From Bacteroidota bacterium (GTDB lineage Bacteria > Bacteroidota > Bacteroidia > Bacteroidales > FEN-979): DNA of 64,000 nt. The notes beneath the pieces are model-generated. The model was not told where the DNA came from and ran no database searches. It saw only the letters and a list, made by a program, of their open reading frames with translations. Where the stretch lies: positions 106,014-170,013 of the forward strand of contig JAPLDJ010000024.1 in assembly GCA_026391805.1 (NCBI GenBank), given 5' to 3'. Position 1 is the first letter of the stretch, and each line of letters opens with the position of its first letter. Position numbers and translations under genes: made by a program. Below, piece after piece: positions 17,353 through 24,993 of the stretch.

Positions 17353-18624
17353 TCATTCGGTGAAATCAGGATACCGGAAGATTTTGCCCTGGTAGTTTTT
17401 CAGCAGCAGGAAATCGCCATCCCTTCCCTCGGTATAATCGGGCAGCAACGGAATTTTACCTCCGCCGCCGGGTGCATCGACCACATATTGCGGAACGGCG
17501 TAGCCGGTTGTGTGTCCACGCAGGCCCCGGATGATATCGAGTCCTTTTTCTACCGGCGTGCGGAAATGGGCAGAACCGAGAATCGGGTCGCACTGGTATA
17601 GATAATAAGGCCGTACCCTGAATTTCAGCAGGCCCTGCATCAGCTTCTTCATCACTGCCACATCATCGTTGATCCCTCTCAGGAGAACAGTCTGGCTTCC
17701 CAGCGGAATGCCTGCATTGGCGAGCCTTTCACAGGCCTCCTTTACTTCCGGCGTGAGCTCATCAGGGTGAGTGAAATGAATGCTGATGAAAAGCGGGTGG
17801 AATTTCCTCAGGATGTTTACCAGTGTCCGTGTGATCCGCTGGGGTAATACTGCCGGTACCTTGGTCCCGATACGGATGATCTCGACATGCTCGATGGCCC
17901 TTAACCGCGAAAGCAGGTATTCGATGTGAGGGTCGGGCATGGTCAGCGGGTCTCCTCCCGAAACGAGGACATCCCGGATTTCCGGGTGCTGCCGGATGTA
18001 CTGCAGCGCCGGCTCCCATGCTTTGATTCCCACATGGCATTTGTCTTTTGCCACCATGTGCGACCGCGTGCAATAGCGGCAGTAAGATGAACAGAAGCCG
18101 GTGACAAGGAAAAGAACCCTGTCGGGATAACGGTGAACGATGTTTGGAACAGGGCTGTCGTGCTCTTCCGAGAGCGGATCCGAAGCTTCCCCGGTGCCGG
18201 CGACAAACTCGTCGATCACCGGGACCATGCTTTTTCGCAAGGGTTGCTCCGCATTATCGCGGTCGAGCAAACTCAGGTAATACGGTGTGATCCGGATCGG
18301 CAGCGTGTTGTTGATCTCCAGGGCAGGACGGATCTCGTTATCCGATAGATTGAGAAAGCGCGAAAGCTCACCGATGGTCTTTGCACTGTTCTTCAACTGC
18401 CAGCGCCAGCTGGTCCAGTCTTTTTCTGTTGCTTCCGGAAAATAACGTTGGATAAACTCGATGGATCTGGGACTGAGGTTGGTCTTGTCCCGATCGAGGC
18501 GGTCCTGGATGTATTCTCTTAGTATCTCTTCTTCACTTATAAAACGCGTTGTACTTGGAGGCTCTTCTTCTTCACTGAGCTCCACTTTTGTCATGCTTGT
18601 TTTTTCGTTGTGAAGTTTTTCCAT
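17353..18624 (-). CDS. KamA-type lysine 2,3-aminomutase (radical SAM, PLP)
   Basis: A 423-residue radical SAM/PLP enzyme. The 4Fe-4S cysteines are C178, C182 and C185 (CSSYCRYC); the PLP lysine is K390 in DAPGGGGK. In the lysine enzyme two aspartates 37 residues apart hold the substrate side-chain amine, while the glutamate enzyme has Lys and Asn there (established). Here both are Asp (D346 in QCDPI, D383 in VVDAPG), with the same 37-residue spacing, so L-lysine to beta-lysine is the predicted reaction. It heads the operon with two ATP-grasp ligases and a GNAT enzyme. The acidic N-terminal 40 residues are an extension. Confidence 0.92.
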   Translation of the reverse strand: MEKLHNEKTSMTKVELSEEEEPPSTTRFISEEEILREYIQDRLDRDKTNLSPRSIEFIQRYFPEATEKDWTSWRWQLKNSAKTIGELSRFLNLSDNEIRPALEINNTLPIRITPYYLSLLDRDNAEQPLRKSMVPVIDEFVAGTGEASDPLSEEHDSPVPNIVHRYPDRVLFLVTGFCSSYCRYCTRSHMVAKDKCHVGIKAWEPALQYIRQHPEIRDVLVSGGDPLTMPDPHIEYLLSRLRAIEHVEIIRIGTKVPAVLPQRITRTLVNILRKFHPLFISIHFTHPDELTPEVKEACERLANAGIPLGSQTVLLRGINDDVAVMKKLMQGLLKFRVRPYYLYQCDPILGSAHFRTPVEKGLDIIRGLRGHTTGYAVPQYVVDAPGGGGKIPLLPDYTEGRDGDFLLLKNYQGKIFRYPDFTE

Positions 18625-18790
18625 TTCAGGTTTAAGGTTACTAAAAACCGGTGTCCGGCAATCGGGATCACTGAACGATGTCTGGTTATAAAAAACATTG
18701 ATTCCCCGGTTTTTAAATTAATAAAAATTGATTGCTGTTAAATGTTCAACAGCATAAAATTTCAAAGTGCAAATAGGTACATTTTTTACG

Positions 18791-18798
18791 TACATTTG
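18791..18798 (+). promoter_or_regulatory. -7 box upstream of the alpha/beta hydrolase
   Basis: TACATTTG matches TAnnTTTG and lies 62 bp before the ATG of the hydrolase gene, in the region divergent from the aminomutase operon. Confidence 0.55.
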
Positions 18799-18860
18799 AC
18801 GGGAACAAAACTTTTTTTTCAACAAAATATTGTTAATAAGATCAAATCTTTACCGACTGC

Positions 18861-19631
18861 ATGAAACTATTTGTACGCCGCATGGGACAAGGGAATCCGG
18901 TGATCATCCTGCATGGTTTGCTGGGACTTTCCGACAATTGGGTTTCGTTTGGGCGGCAACTGGCGCGGGATTTCGAAGTATTCATTCCTGATCTCCGCAA
19001 CCATGGCCAATCTCCGCGCAGTACTGTCTTCAATTTTACGGTACTTGCGGATGACCTTCTTGAGTTGATTGAAGAACACAACCTGGTCAATCCTTGCGTC
19101 ATCGGGCACTCGCTTGGGGGCAAAACGGCTATGCTTTTTGCATTGACACATCCGGACCGGTTGTCAAAGCTGGTGATTGTCGATATAGCGCTCCGGAAAT
19201 ACAGCCAGAACAGGGATCACAAGATGTTAATCGAAGCCATGCTGGATGCAGATCTTTCCATTGCCCGTTCACGGTCGGACGTTGAACACCAGCTTGAATC
19301 AAGCGTGCACAGCCTGAAGCTGCGCCAGTTCCTGATGAAGAACCTCTACTGGAAGGATAAGGAAACCCTTGACTGGCGCCTGAACCTTGAGGTCCTAAAA
19401 GAAGCGTTGCCGGGGATGTTTGAGGGTGTTACGCCGGAGGGAGAATTCCAGAAACCTGCGTTATTCGTACGTGGCGGATTATCTGATTATGTGCTGGAAG
19501 AAGATTATCCCGGGATCATAAAAAAATTTCCCGGGGCATCGGTCATAACCATTGACAATGCTTCGCATTGGGTCCATGCCGATGCACCGGGAGAATTTTA
19601 CAACAGGGTGCATGATTTTTTTATTACCTGA
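18861..19631 (+). CDS. Alpha/beta hydrolase (YbfF-like esterase)
   Basis: A 256-residue cytoplasmic alpha/beta hydrolase. The oxyanion region LHGLLGLSDNW, the acid/loop PDLRNHGQSP, the nucleophile elbow GHSLGGKTAM and the C-terminal catalytic His in NASHWVHADAP are all present, arranged as in E. coli YbfF, an acyl-CoA/ester thioesterase-like enzyme. The natural substrate is unknown. It is convergent with the LiaF-like gene, with no intergenic space. Confidence 0.9.
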   Translation: MKLFVRRMGQGNPVIILHGLLGLSDNWVSFGRQLARDFEVFIPDLRNHGQSPRSTVFNFTVLADDLLELIEEHNLVNPCVIGHSLGGKTAMLFALTHPDRLSKLVIVDIALRKYSQNRDHKMLIEAMLDADLSIARSRSDVEHQLESSVHSLKLRQFLMKNLYWKDKETLDWRLNLEVLKEALPGMFEGVTPEGEFQKPALFVRGGLSDYVLEEDYPGIIKKFPGASVITIDNASHWVHADAPGEFYNRVHDFFIT

Positions 19632-20570
19632 TCAATACCTTGTCACATCGATCGAGGAGACAGCAGTCTTTATCGTGATGTAGATTTTTGAAGTGTCAGC
19701 ATTGAATCCGGGTGTCTGGTAAACATGGTTCCCTTTGTTTTCAAACCCTTCCAGCGTCCTGCTGGCCAGGAAGGATTCGGACGTGACCTGGCAGCCGGAT
19801 GTTTTCGGAACTTCCACATGAATGGATGATGCGCCTGCAGCGACGACCAGTACGGTCTTTGGATTTTTGTTGCCAAGACGTATATCGATGGAAGAAGCCC
19901 CGGCTTCAAACTTTGCCGTATCGATGCGGTATTCCGAAAGGTCGAATTCCACATCCGCAGCCCCGATGCTCATATCCATGTTCCAGGCCGGCTTTGAATT
20001 CAGGCTGATGTTCACCTCATTCTTCCGGCTGTTGTGCTTCGAGTTGCCTTCCTTCATGTCCAGCGTGATTATTTTCTTTCCCTTTTCGTCTTTGGTTGTC
20101 ATTTCATAATCCCCTATATCACCCGACTTTGAGAATGTGAGGAATTCGTTGGTGGTTCCCTTGATCTTAAAAGTTCCCGCCGCTGCATCCAGCTTCAGGG
20201 ATCCCTTCAGGGAAAGGGAATCGAAGGGTACGGAAAGATTCTGATCAACTTTCCGCGAAATAGAATCCTCATTTTCATCATCCCAGTTAAAGTAAAATGA
20301 ATTCCCGGGATGGTGAAAATGGAGGTACCACGGCCGGTTGTCAGGAATCCTGTTAATGATGAAGATCGTCGACAAAAGCACGACCCCAAGAAGGGTGTAT
20401 TTTATCCCGTCTTTAACAGGCAGGATGGCAATGCCCCAGAACAGCAGAATAAGCGGCCAGAGCCTCAGGACTGAATACCATGAGAAATGGATAACCCCGA
20501 GATTGTTCAGGATGAACAACAGTCCGATGGTGATCAGGATCAGTCCCCAGAAAAGATGTTTGTATTTCAT
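19632..20570 (-). CDS. LiaF-like membrane protein (toast-rack adhesin domain)
   Basis: The 312-residue protein starts with about four short membrane helices (LFWGLILITIGLLFILNNLGV, then LWPLILLFWGIAIL, LLGVVLLSTIFII), matching the LiaI/LiaF-type transmembrane domain. A C-terminal beta-rich domain follows (IGAADVEFDLSEYRIDTAKFEAGASSIDIRLG), typical of the LiaF/DUF4097 toast-rack fold. Family members modulate envelope-stress signalling. The PspC-like gene next to it encodes a related module, so the two probably form an envelope-stress pair. Confidence 0.82.
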   Translation of the reverse strand: MKYKHLFWGLILITIGLLFILNNLGVIHFSWYSVLRLWPLILLFWGIAILPVKDGIKYTLLGVVLLSTIFIINRIPDNRPWYLHFHHPGNSFYFNWDDENEDSISRKVDQNLSVPFDSLSLKGSLKLDAAAGTFKIKGTTNEFLTFSKSGDIGDYEMTTKDEKGKKIITLDMKEGNSKHNSRKNEVNISLNSKPAWNMDMSIGAADVEFDLSEYRIDTAKFEAGASSIDIRLGNKNPKTVLVVAAGASSIHVEVPKTSGCQVTSESFLASRTLEGFENKGNHVYQTPGFNADTSKIYITIKTAVSSIDVTRY

Positions 20571-20738
20571 TTGATACTGTTTTTTTGTTTATGGTCAAAC
20601 GGAATATCCATTACCAGCATGTACGGTTTGGTGAATCGTTGATTGAATGGATATTTCATAATTATTTCTTTTTGATGTTATGATTGTACCTGTCGCTATT
20701 CTATCCTTCAGGGAAATAGCGGAAACGGAAACCCGGGG

Positions 20739-21218
20739 TTACGGGTTGTTTTTTTTCCGCGTGGTACTGTTGATCAACAGCCCGATACCGATGACAACAA
20801 GAATGATCGGCCAGAGATCGCCAAAACTGACATGCGGAATGAATTCATCTGCCAGGAACAAGGCGCCGAGCGTTATCAGTACCAATCCTCCGATCAGGTT
20901 TCCACGATCCTTGTAACGGCGTGGCGGATGGCGGAAAGGATCGTTCGGGTTGTCCTGCGGACCTTGAGGGGCCTGGTAATTCGTTTGCTGGTTTTCCATG
21001 GTTGGGGGATTTTTAAATTGATTGAAGTCAATTGGTTTTTCCTTGGTGATAATCCAGAGAATGATGTATGCCAGGACACCACCTCCGGCAGCAATTGTGA
21101 GAACAACAAACAACAGCCGGATCAGTACAGGATCGATGTCGAAGTATTCGCCAAGACCGCCACAAACGCCGGCGACCATCCTGTCGGTCCGGCTCCGGTA
21201 AAATTTTTTAGGTTCCAT
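20739..21218 (-). CDS. PspC-domain envelope-stress protein
   Basis: The 159-residue protein has an N-terminal PspC domain (KKFYRSRTDRMVAGVCGGLGEYFDIDPVLIRL, here described only) with a membrane helix (LLFVVLTIAAGGGVLAYIILWI), a hydrophilic linker, and a C-terminal LiaF-type helix pair (LIGGLVLITLGALFLADEF...LWPIILVVIGIGLLI). PspC proteins sense or stabilise inner-membrane stress. It precedes the LiaF-like gene on the same strand with a 168-bp gap. Confidence 0.88.
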   Translation of the reverse strand: MEPKKFYRSRTDRMVAGVCGGLGEYFDIDPVLIRLLFVVLTIAAGGGVLAYIILWIITKEKPIDFNQFKNPPTMENQQTNYQAPQGPQDNPNDPFRHPPRRYKDRGNLIGGLVLITLGALFLADEFIPHVSFGDLWPIILVVIGIGLLINSTTRKKNNP

Positions 21219-21283
21219 TGAGAGAGCTTTTAGTTAAATCGCCAGTTAGACGTAAGAGTGTGATCAAGGTTACAACGGTTTTG

Positions 21284-22114
21284 TTATTCACTGTCAAGCG
21301 CCTTTTCCCGCGCTTTATAGATCTTCTTCGAAAGCTGGACACTGATCTCATACAGCGCATAGAGGGGAAGGGCGACAACGAGCTGGCTGAAGATGTCAGG
21401 GCTCGGGGTGATCAGCCCTGCAACGACAAGGATCCCGATGATCGTATGCTTGCGGTGCTTCGACATGAATTTCGGAGTGAGAATACCGATCTTGGTAAGA
21501 AAAAGGACGATCACGGGGAATTCAAAGATCAGCCCCATCAGCAACGTCATGGTCACCACCGCACTGGTGTAGGAAGTCAGTGCGATCTGGTTCGTAACCG
21601 ATTCGCTGACCTGGTAATTGCCCAGGAAATTGACCATCAGGGGGACAGCCAGGAAATAACTGAACAACACTCCTGTAAGGAAAAGCCCGGAGATGACGAA
21701 AACCGCACCCCGCGTATTCCTGCGTTCCTCCGGCGTCAGTCCGGGCGCAATGAACCTCCAGAGTTCCCATACAATATAAGGAGAGGCAACGATCACACCC
21801 GCGATGATGGAGGTGGTCATGTGGGCCATGAACTGGCCTGCAAGGTTGATGTTGATCAGGTGAAGCGAGGAAGCATCAAGGCAGAAGGAATCCGTCCCGA
21901 GGAACTTCCCGAACTTGCATAACAGCCGGTACGTAATGAAATCGGAATTTTTCGGCGCCAGGATGATGTAATCAAACAGAATATGCTTGAAGCTGAACGC
22001 CACAATCATTATAACGACAATTGCAATAATACCCCGGATCAGCACGCTCCTGAGTTCATCCAGGTGCTCCCAGAACGTCATTTCCCGGCCTTCCTCATCG
22101 AATTTCTTTCTCAT
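21284..22114 (-). CDS. tatC: Sec-independent protein translocase TatC
   Basis: A 276-residue six-helix inner-membrane protein, the receptor for twin-arginine signal peptides. Characteristic stretches: MTFWEHLDELRSVLIRG at the N-terminus (the conserved F-x-HLxELR), SPYIVWELWRFIAPGLTPEERR and GLIFEFPVIVLFLTKIGI, and the GLITPSPDIFSQLVVALPLYALYEIS end. The matching tatA is far away, at 56.6 kb. It is a single gene here. Confidence 0.95.
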   Translation of the reverse strand: MRKKFDEEGREMTFWEHLDELRSVLIRGIIAIVVIMIVAFSFKHILFDYIILAPKNSDFITYRLLCKFGKFLGTDSFCLDASSLHLININLAGQFMAHMTTSIIAGVIVASPYIVWELWRFIAPGLTPEERRNTRGAVFVISGLFLTGVLFSYFLAVPLMVNFLGNYQVSESVTNQIALTSYTSAVVTMTLLMGLIFEFPVIVLFLTKIGILTPKFMSKHRKHTIIGILVVAGLITPSPDIFSQLVVALPLYALYEISVQLSKKIYKAREKALDSE

Positions 22115-22282
22115 AATTTCTTCTGCGCAAAAACGGATCTAAACAGGATAACAAACGTACGTGAAATTTCCCGATCTGGCAACCATCGGTTTCAAAAATC
22201 AGTTGCCCGTCTCCTGCCCTTATCAGAATGAAGATTGTTCTTATGTAATTTATTCAAAGGCTTTTTTATTCCACCGAATGAA

Positions 22283-22290
22283 TAATTTTG
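22283..22290 (+). promoter_or_regulatory. -7 box upstream of the first OsmC gene
   Basis: TAATTTTG matches TAnnTTTG, 34 bp before the ATG at 22325. Confidence 0.55.
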
Positions 22291-22324
22291 CAGAAAATTA
22301 TTGTTTAATTTAAATTGATATACG

Positions 22325-22720
22325 ATGAACATGGAGATCACATTTGCAGGTGGGAAAAAAGTTAACGCGAGTTATAAAGGTCACATTCATAAAACCGACC
22401 AGTCTGTAAACGCCGGCGGTGAAAACTCAGCGCCATCGCCCTACGATCTGTTCCTGGCTTCCATCGGAACCTGTGCCGGGATTTTTGTAAAATCCTTCTG
22501 CGACCAGCGCAATCTGCCAACGGATCAGATAAAACTAATCCAATCCTTCGAGGTTGATCCTTTGACAAAACTTCCTTCAAGGATCGGCATAGAGATTCAG
22601 TTACCTGCTGATTTTCCTGAAAAATACAGAGCCGCACTGGTGAATACGGCAGAACTCTGTACAGTGAAAAGGACCATTGCCAGCCCGCCAGTTTTCGAGA
22701 TTACGACGGTTCTAATTTGA
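22325..22720 (+). CDS. OsmC-family protein
   Basis: A 131-residue OsmC/YhfA-type protein. These use two cysteines to reduce organic peroxides or act on thiol/persulfide compounds. The N-terminal Gly-rich strand, ENSAPSPYDLFLASIGTCAGIFVKSFCDQR (first Cys of the pair) and AELCTVKRTI (second Cys) are seen. A second OsmC gene lies 440 bp downstream on the opposite strand. Substrate is undetermined; the location beside sulfur genes points toward thiol or persulfide chemistry (inference). Confidence 0.9.
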   Translation: MNMEITFAGGKKVNASYKGHIHKTDQSVNAGGENSAPSPYDLFLASIGTCAGIFVKSFCDQRNLPTDQIKLIQSFEVDPLTKLPSRIGIEIQLPADFPEKYRAALVNTAELCTVKRTIASPPVFEITTVLI

Positions 22721-22763
22721 TTTGATAGGCTTTTTGAAAAGGTGTCTTTATTGGTGGACTTTA

Positions 22764-22852
22764 CTCTGTGTAACTCTGTGACTTCTCCGTGAACCTCTGT
22801 GTAATAAATTGTTTCACAGAGAACCACAGAGAAGGCACAGAGGCTCACAGAG
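22764..22852. repeat. Inverted pair of ~10-bp-periodic CTCTGTG / CACAGAG arrays
   Basis: Four CTCTGTG-type units at about 10-bp spacing (from 22764, 22774, 22785, 22795) face four CACAGAG units (from 22815, 22825, 22836, 22846), followed by ATTTTTTA. The two arms can fold into a hairpin of about 40 bp. It is located between two convergent genes, so it may serve as a terminator-like 3' structure. Confidence 0.8.
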
Positions 22853-22898
22853 ATTTTTTAATACAACTCTGTCTTGGTCCGGTCATCAGGATTACTCC

Positions 22899-23102
22899 TT
22901 ATTCTTTTGCCCCGGTATTCAGTTTGATGGGCATATAGGCCGGGCAGATACCGAGAATGCTGGTCAGCACCAGTATTCCCGACAAGGTCACGAGCACGAT
23001 TCCCAGTGTTCCCGGAATAACTCCTGTAGCATATAATACAACAACAATGATTGCAATCACGATCCTGATGATCCGGTCGGCAATTCCCATGTTTTTCTTC
23101 AT
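22899..23102 (-). CDS. YgaP-like DUF2892 membrane protein
   Basis: The 67-residue protein has two membrane helices (IIRIVIAIIVVVLYATGVIPG and LGIVLVTLSGILVLTSILGICPAYMPI; only parts quoted), with the conserved GxCPxY ending. This is the transmembrane module of YgaP, which in E. coli is fused to a rhodanese domain. Here it is free-standing, beside OsmC and DUF302 proteins. The family often accompanies sulfide or persulfide handling genes. Confidence 0.85.
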   Translation of the reverse strand: MKKNMGIADRIIRIVIAIIVVVLYATGVIPGTLGIVLVTLSGILVLTSILGICPAYMPIKLNTGAKE

Positions 23103-23162
23103 GTTTCTTTGGTTTTAAGGTTAGATTTATTTTATCGGACGGAATTAAAGATTTTCAGATGA

Positions 23163-23582
23163 TCAATCCAATATCCTGATCTCTGAAGTTATTGTTAAAG
23201 CTTTTTTAAGTGTTTCGGAAACACCGCAATATCGCTCCTGCGAAAGATCGCACGCACGCTGAAGCTTATCCATCGGCAGGTCCTTTCCCCTGAACTCGTA
23301 AACAAGATGGATAGCCGTGAAATATTTCGGATGTTCTTCCGTCACATTTCCTTCTGCCCGGACATTAAAATATTCCGGTTCAACCTTCATCTTTTTAAGA
23401 ATGGAGATCACATCCATTCCCGTACAACCTGCCAGGGCAACGAGCAGCAGGGGTTTTGGCCGGGGACCGGCATCTTTTCCGCCCGATTCTATGGGAAGAT
23501 CAAGTATGATTTCATGACCGTTAACATTGGCCCTGAACGCCATTTCTTCACTCCACTGAACATCTACTGACTGGGTTGACAT
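23163..23582 (-). CDS. OsmC-family protein (second copy)
   Basis: A 139-residue OsmC protein. The key Cys residues are in ALAGCTGMDVISILKKM and QERYCGVSETLKKA. It resembles the SACOL1771/YhfA-type OsmC more than organic hydroperoxide resistance proteins. A -7 box, TATCTTTG (reverse strand, 23652-23659), lies upstream. Its -33 region coincides with the shared 23-bp element at 23667-23689, so it is probably co-regulated with the divergent DUF302 gene. Confidence 0.9.
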   Translation of the reverse strand: MSTQSVDVQWSEEMAFRANVNGHEIILDLPIESGGKDAGPRPKPLLLVALAGCTGMDVISILKKMKVEPEYFNVRAEGNVTEEHPKYFTAIHLVYEFRGKDLPMDKLQRACDLSQERYCGVSETLKKALTITSEIRILD

Positions 23583-23612
23583 GGTGATTTACGATTTACA
23601 GTTTACGAACAA

Positions 23613-23640
23613 TTTCGCTTTTCGCTATTCGCTATTCGCT
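23613..23640 (+). repeat. Heptad array (WTTCGCT x4)
   Basis: TTTCGCT, TTTCGCT, ATTCGCT, ATTCGCT in perfect 7-bp phase, preceded by a degenerate GATTTAC series at 23586-23607. It lies in the 5' leader of the OsmC gene, between start codon and promoter. Confidence 0.8.
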
Positions 23641-23651
23641 ATTTCAAGCGG

Positions 23652-23710
23652 CAAAGATAAATAAACTAGTGATACTTAAGCGATTTATTTTAAAAAAATA
23701 TTTATATTTG
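23652..23710. promoter_or_regulatory. Divergent promoters around shared 23-bp operator copy 1 (23667-23689)
   Basis: The element reads TAGTGATA-CTTAAG-CGATTTATT at 23667-23689. Reverse -7 box TATCTTTG (23652-23659) serves the OsmC gene; forward -7 box TATATTTG (23703-23710) serves the DUF302 gene, 13 bp after the element. An identical element with the same 13-bp spacing to the -7 box lies before the ArsM-like gene, and an inverted 21/23 match before the thioredoxin gene. It contains GTGAT and GCGAT in direct repeat, 11 bp apart. Confidence 0.75.
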
Positions 23711-23736
23711 CAAAAAAAACATTAAACCATACGATC

Positions 23737-24123
23737 ATGCAATATTATTTCAGCAGAATGATAGCCGGCTCCTTTGAAGATACCATGAGCCGGGCCATTG
23801 AAGAATTACAGAAGGAAGGTTTTGGCGTTCTTACCGAAATCGATGTTAAGGCAACGATGAAAAAGAAGCTCGATGTGGATTTTAAGAAGTACCACATTCT
23901 CGGTGCGTGCAATCCGCCTTTTGCTTATAAGGCTTTACAGGCAGAAGACAAGATCGGCACGATGTTGCCCTGCAATGTGATCATCATCGAGGTTGATGCA
24001 GATACGACCGAGGTTGCTGCCATCAACCCGCTCGTATCGATGCAGGCGGTCAATAATCCCGGCCTGAACGATGTGGCACAAACGATCACGGGCAAGCTGA
24101 AAAAAGTGGTGGAGTCGATCTGA
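23737..24123 (+). CDS. DUF302-domain protein
   Basis: A 128-residue DUF302 protein: MIAGSFEDTMSRAIEELQKEGFGVLTEIDVKATMKKKL with the family stretch YHILGACNPPFAYKALQAEDKIGTMLPCNV. The fold is known from structures, but the biochemical role is not established. It is divergent from the OsmC gene with a shared control element. A more divergent DUF302 relative is in the radical SAM operon at 50.06 kb, under a second copy of the same element. Confidence 0.9.
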   Translation: MQYYFSRMIAGSFEDTMSRAIEELQKEGFGVLTEIDVKATMKKKLDVDFKKYHILGACNPPFAYKALQAEDKIGTMLPCNVIIIEVDADTTEVAAINPLVSMQAVNNPGLNDVAQTITGKLKKVVESI

Positions 24124-24152
24124 GAACTTTCAACGTCATCCGAAGCAGCAGA

Positions 24153-24905
24153 TCATCCGCGCTGGCTGATCTGTTCAAGCAATTCCATTTTCTCTATGGA
24201 GATGGTGCGGCCTTTAAGTCCGATGATCCCCTCGGCTTTGAATTTGATGAGCACACGTGTTGCACTTTCCCGGGAGACCCCGATCAGGTCGGCAAATTCC
24301 TGGCGGGAAAAGGGCAGATCAAATTTTTGACTTTCGTAGATGATCTTTGCAAAATAAAGGATGGCATCGGCCACACGGCCATAAATTTTCTTTTGCGACC
24401 GGTTTAAAAAGCGGTTGAAATTGTTCAGGTTGTCACGGCTCGTCGATACAAGGATCTCATATCCGAACGATCCGTTCTTTCGGATCAGACTGTTAAAGAC
24501 ATTGATGTCGATGTAACAGATCCTGCAATCTTCCAGCGCAGCATAGGAGTAATGGTTGATCCGGTCGCCGAACAGCGAAGGCAATCCGAGGTAACTGTGA
24601 TCCTTAACGATCTGGAGTATCTGTTCACTCTCGCCCCCTATCTTTACATATTCCTTTACGAGACCTGATTTCAGATAGATGATGTGAGAAGTCAGCGAGC
24701 CCTCATGAAGTATGACCTCTCCTTTTTTCAGGGTACTTTCACGGCTGTTGTTCCTGACCTGGTCCAGCTCCTTATAATTCAGGATCGCTGCAGCACAAGA
24801 AATATCCTTACAATCGTGACAAACATTTCCGCTATTTCCAATTTCAGCTACCATCTTAGTGATATCAGTTAAAAAATTGACCTCTTCGAGGGTGTAAAGG
24901 TGCAA
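24153..24905 (-). CDS. Crp/Fnr-family regulator with FNR-like cysteines
   Basis: A 250-residue regulator: N-terminal Cys cluster C29-x2-C32-x4-C37, cyclic-nucleotide-like beta roll (about residues 45-135) with C127 and C130, dimer helix, and HTH (about 199-230). The cysteine layout resembles the oxygen- or NO-sensing 4Fe-4S site of FNR. The recognition helix reads RESATR (212-217), the RExxxR pattern with which CRP reads TGTGA (established). Perfect TGTGAT-N4-ATCACA palindromes occur 17 bp upstream of this gene and upstream of dsrE2, so autoregulation and control of the sulfur cluster are inferred. The first in-frame start is TTG; ATG at 24854 is an alternative. Confidence 0.9.
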   Translation of the reverse strand: MHLYTLEEVNFLTDITKMVAEIGNSGNVCHDCKDISCAAAILNYKELDQVRNNSRESTLKKGEVILHEGSLTSHIIYLKSGLVKEYVKIGGESEQILQIVKDHSYLGLPSLFGDRINHYSYAALEDCRICYIDINVFNSLIRKNGSFGYEILVSTSRDNLNNFNRFLNRSQKKIYGRVADAILYFAKIIYESQKFDLPFSRQEFADLIGVSRESATRVLIKFKAEGIIGLKGRTISIEKMELLEQISQRG

Positions 24906-24921
24906 AAAAAATCAATGCAGA

Positions 24922-24937
24922 TGTGATAAATATCACA
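24922..24937. promoter_or_regulatory. CRP/FNR-type palindrome (autoregulatory site)
   Basis: TGTGAT-AAAT-ATCACA, a perfect 6-bp inverted repeat in TGTGA-N6-TCACA form, 17 bp upstream of the Crp/Fnr gene start and inside the region divergent from the NifX-like gene. Confidence 0.75.
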
Positions 24938-24993
24938 AATAAATATATAGCGGATCAGTCAGACTACCATTCACGATCACACGTCAAAAGAGC

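Noticed and set aside
17353..18624. Glutamate 2,3-aminomutase
   Set aside because: The discriminating positions are Asp346 and Asp383 as in the lysine enzyme, not Lys and Asn.
21218..21922. 234-codon forward-strand frame opposite tatC
   Set aside because: tatC on the other strand has complete family motifs. The frame gives a highly charged low-complexity product typical of an antisense shadow.
22325..23582. Classical Ohr organic-peroxide pair with OhrR
   Set aside because: The two OsmC proteins are of the YhfA/OsmC side rather than Ohr, and there is no MarR-type OhrR; regulation more likely runs through the 23-bp element.
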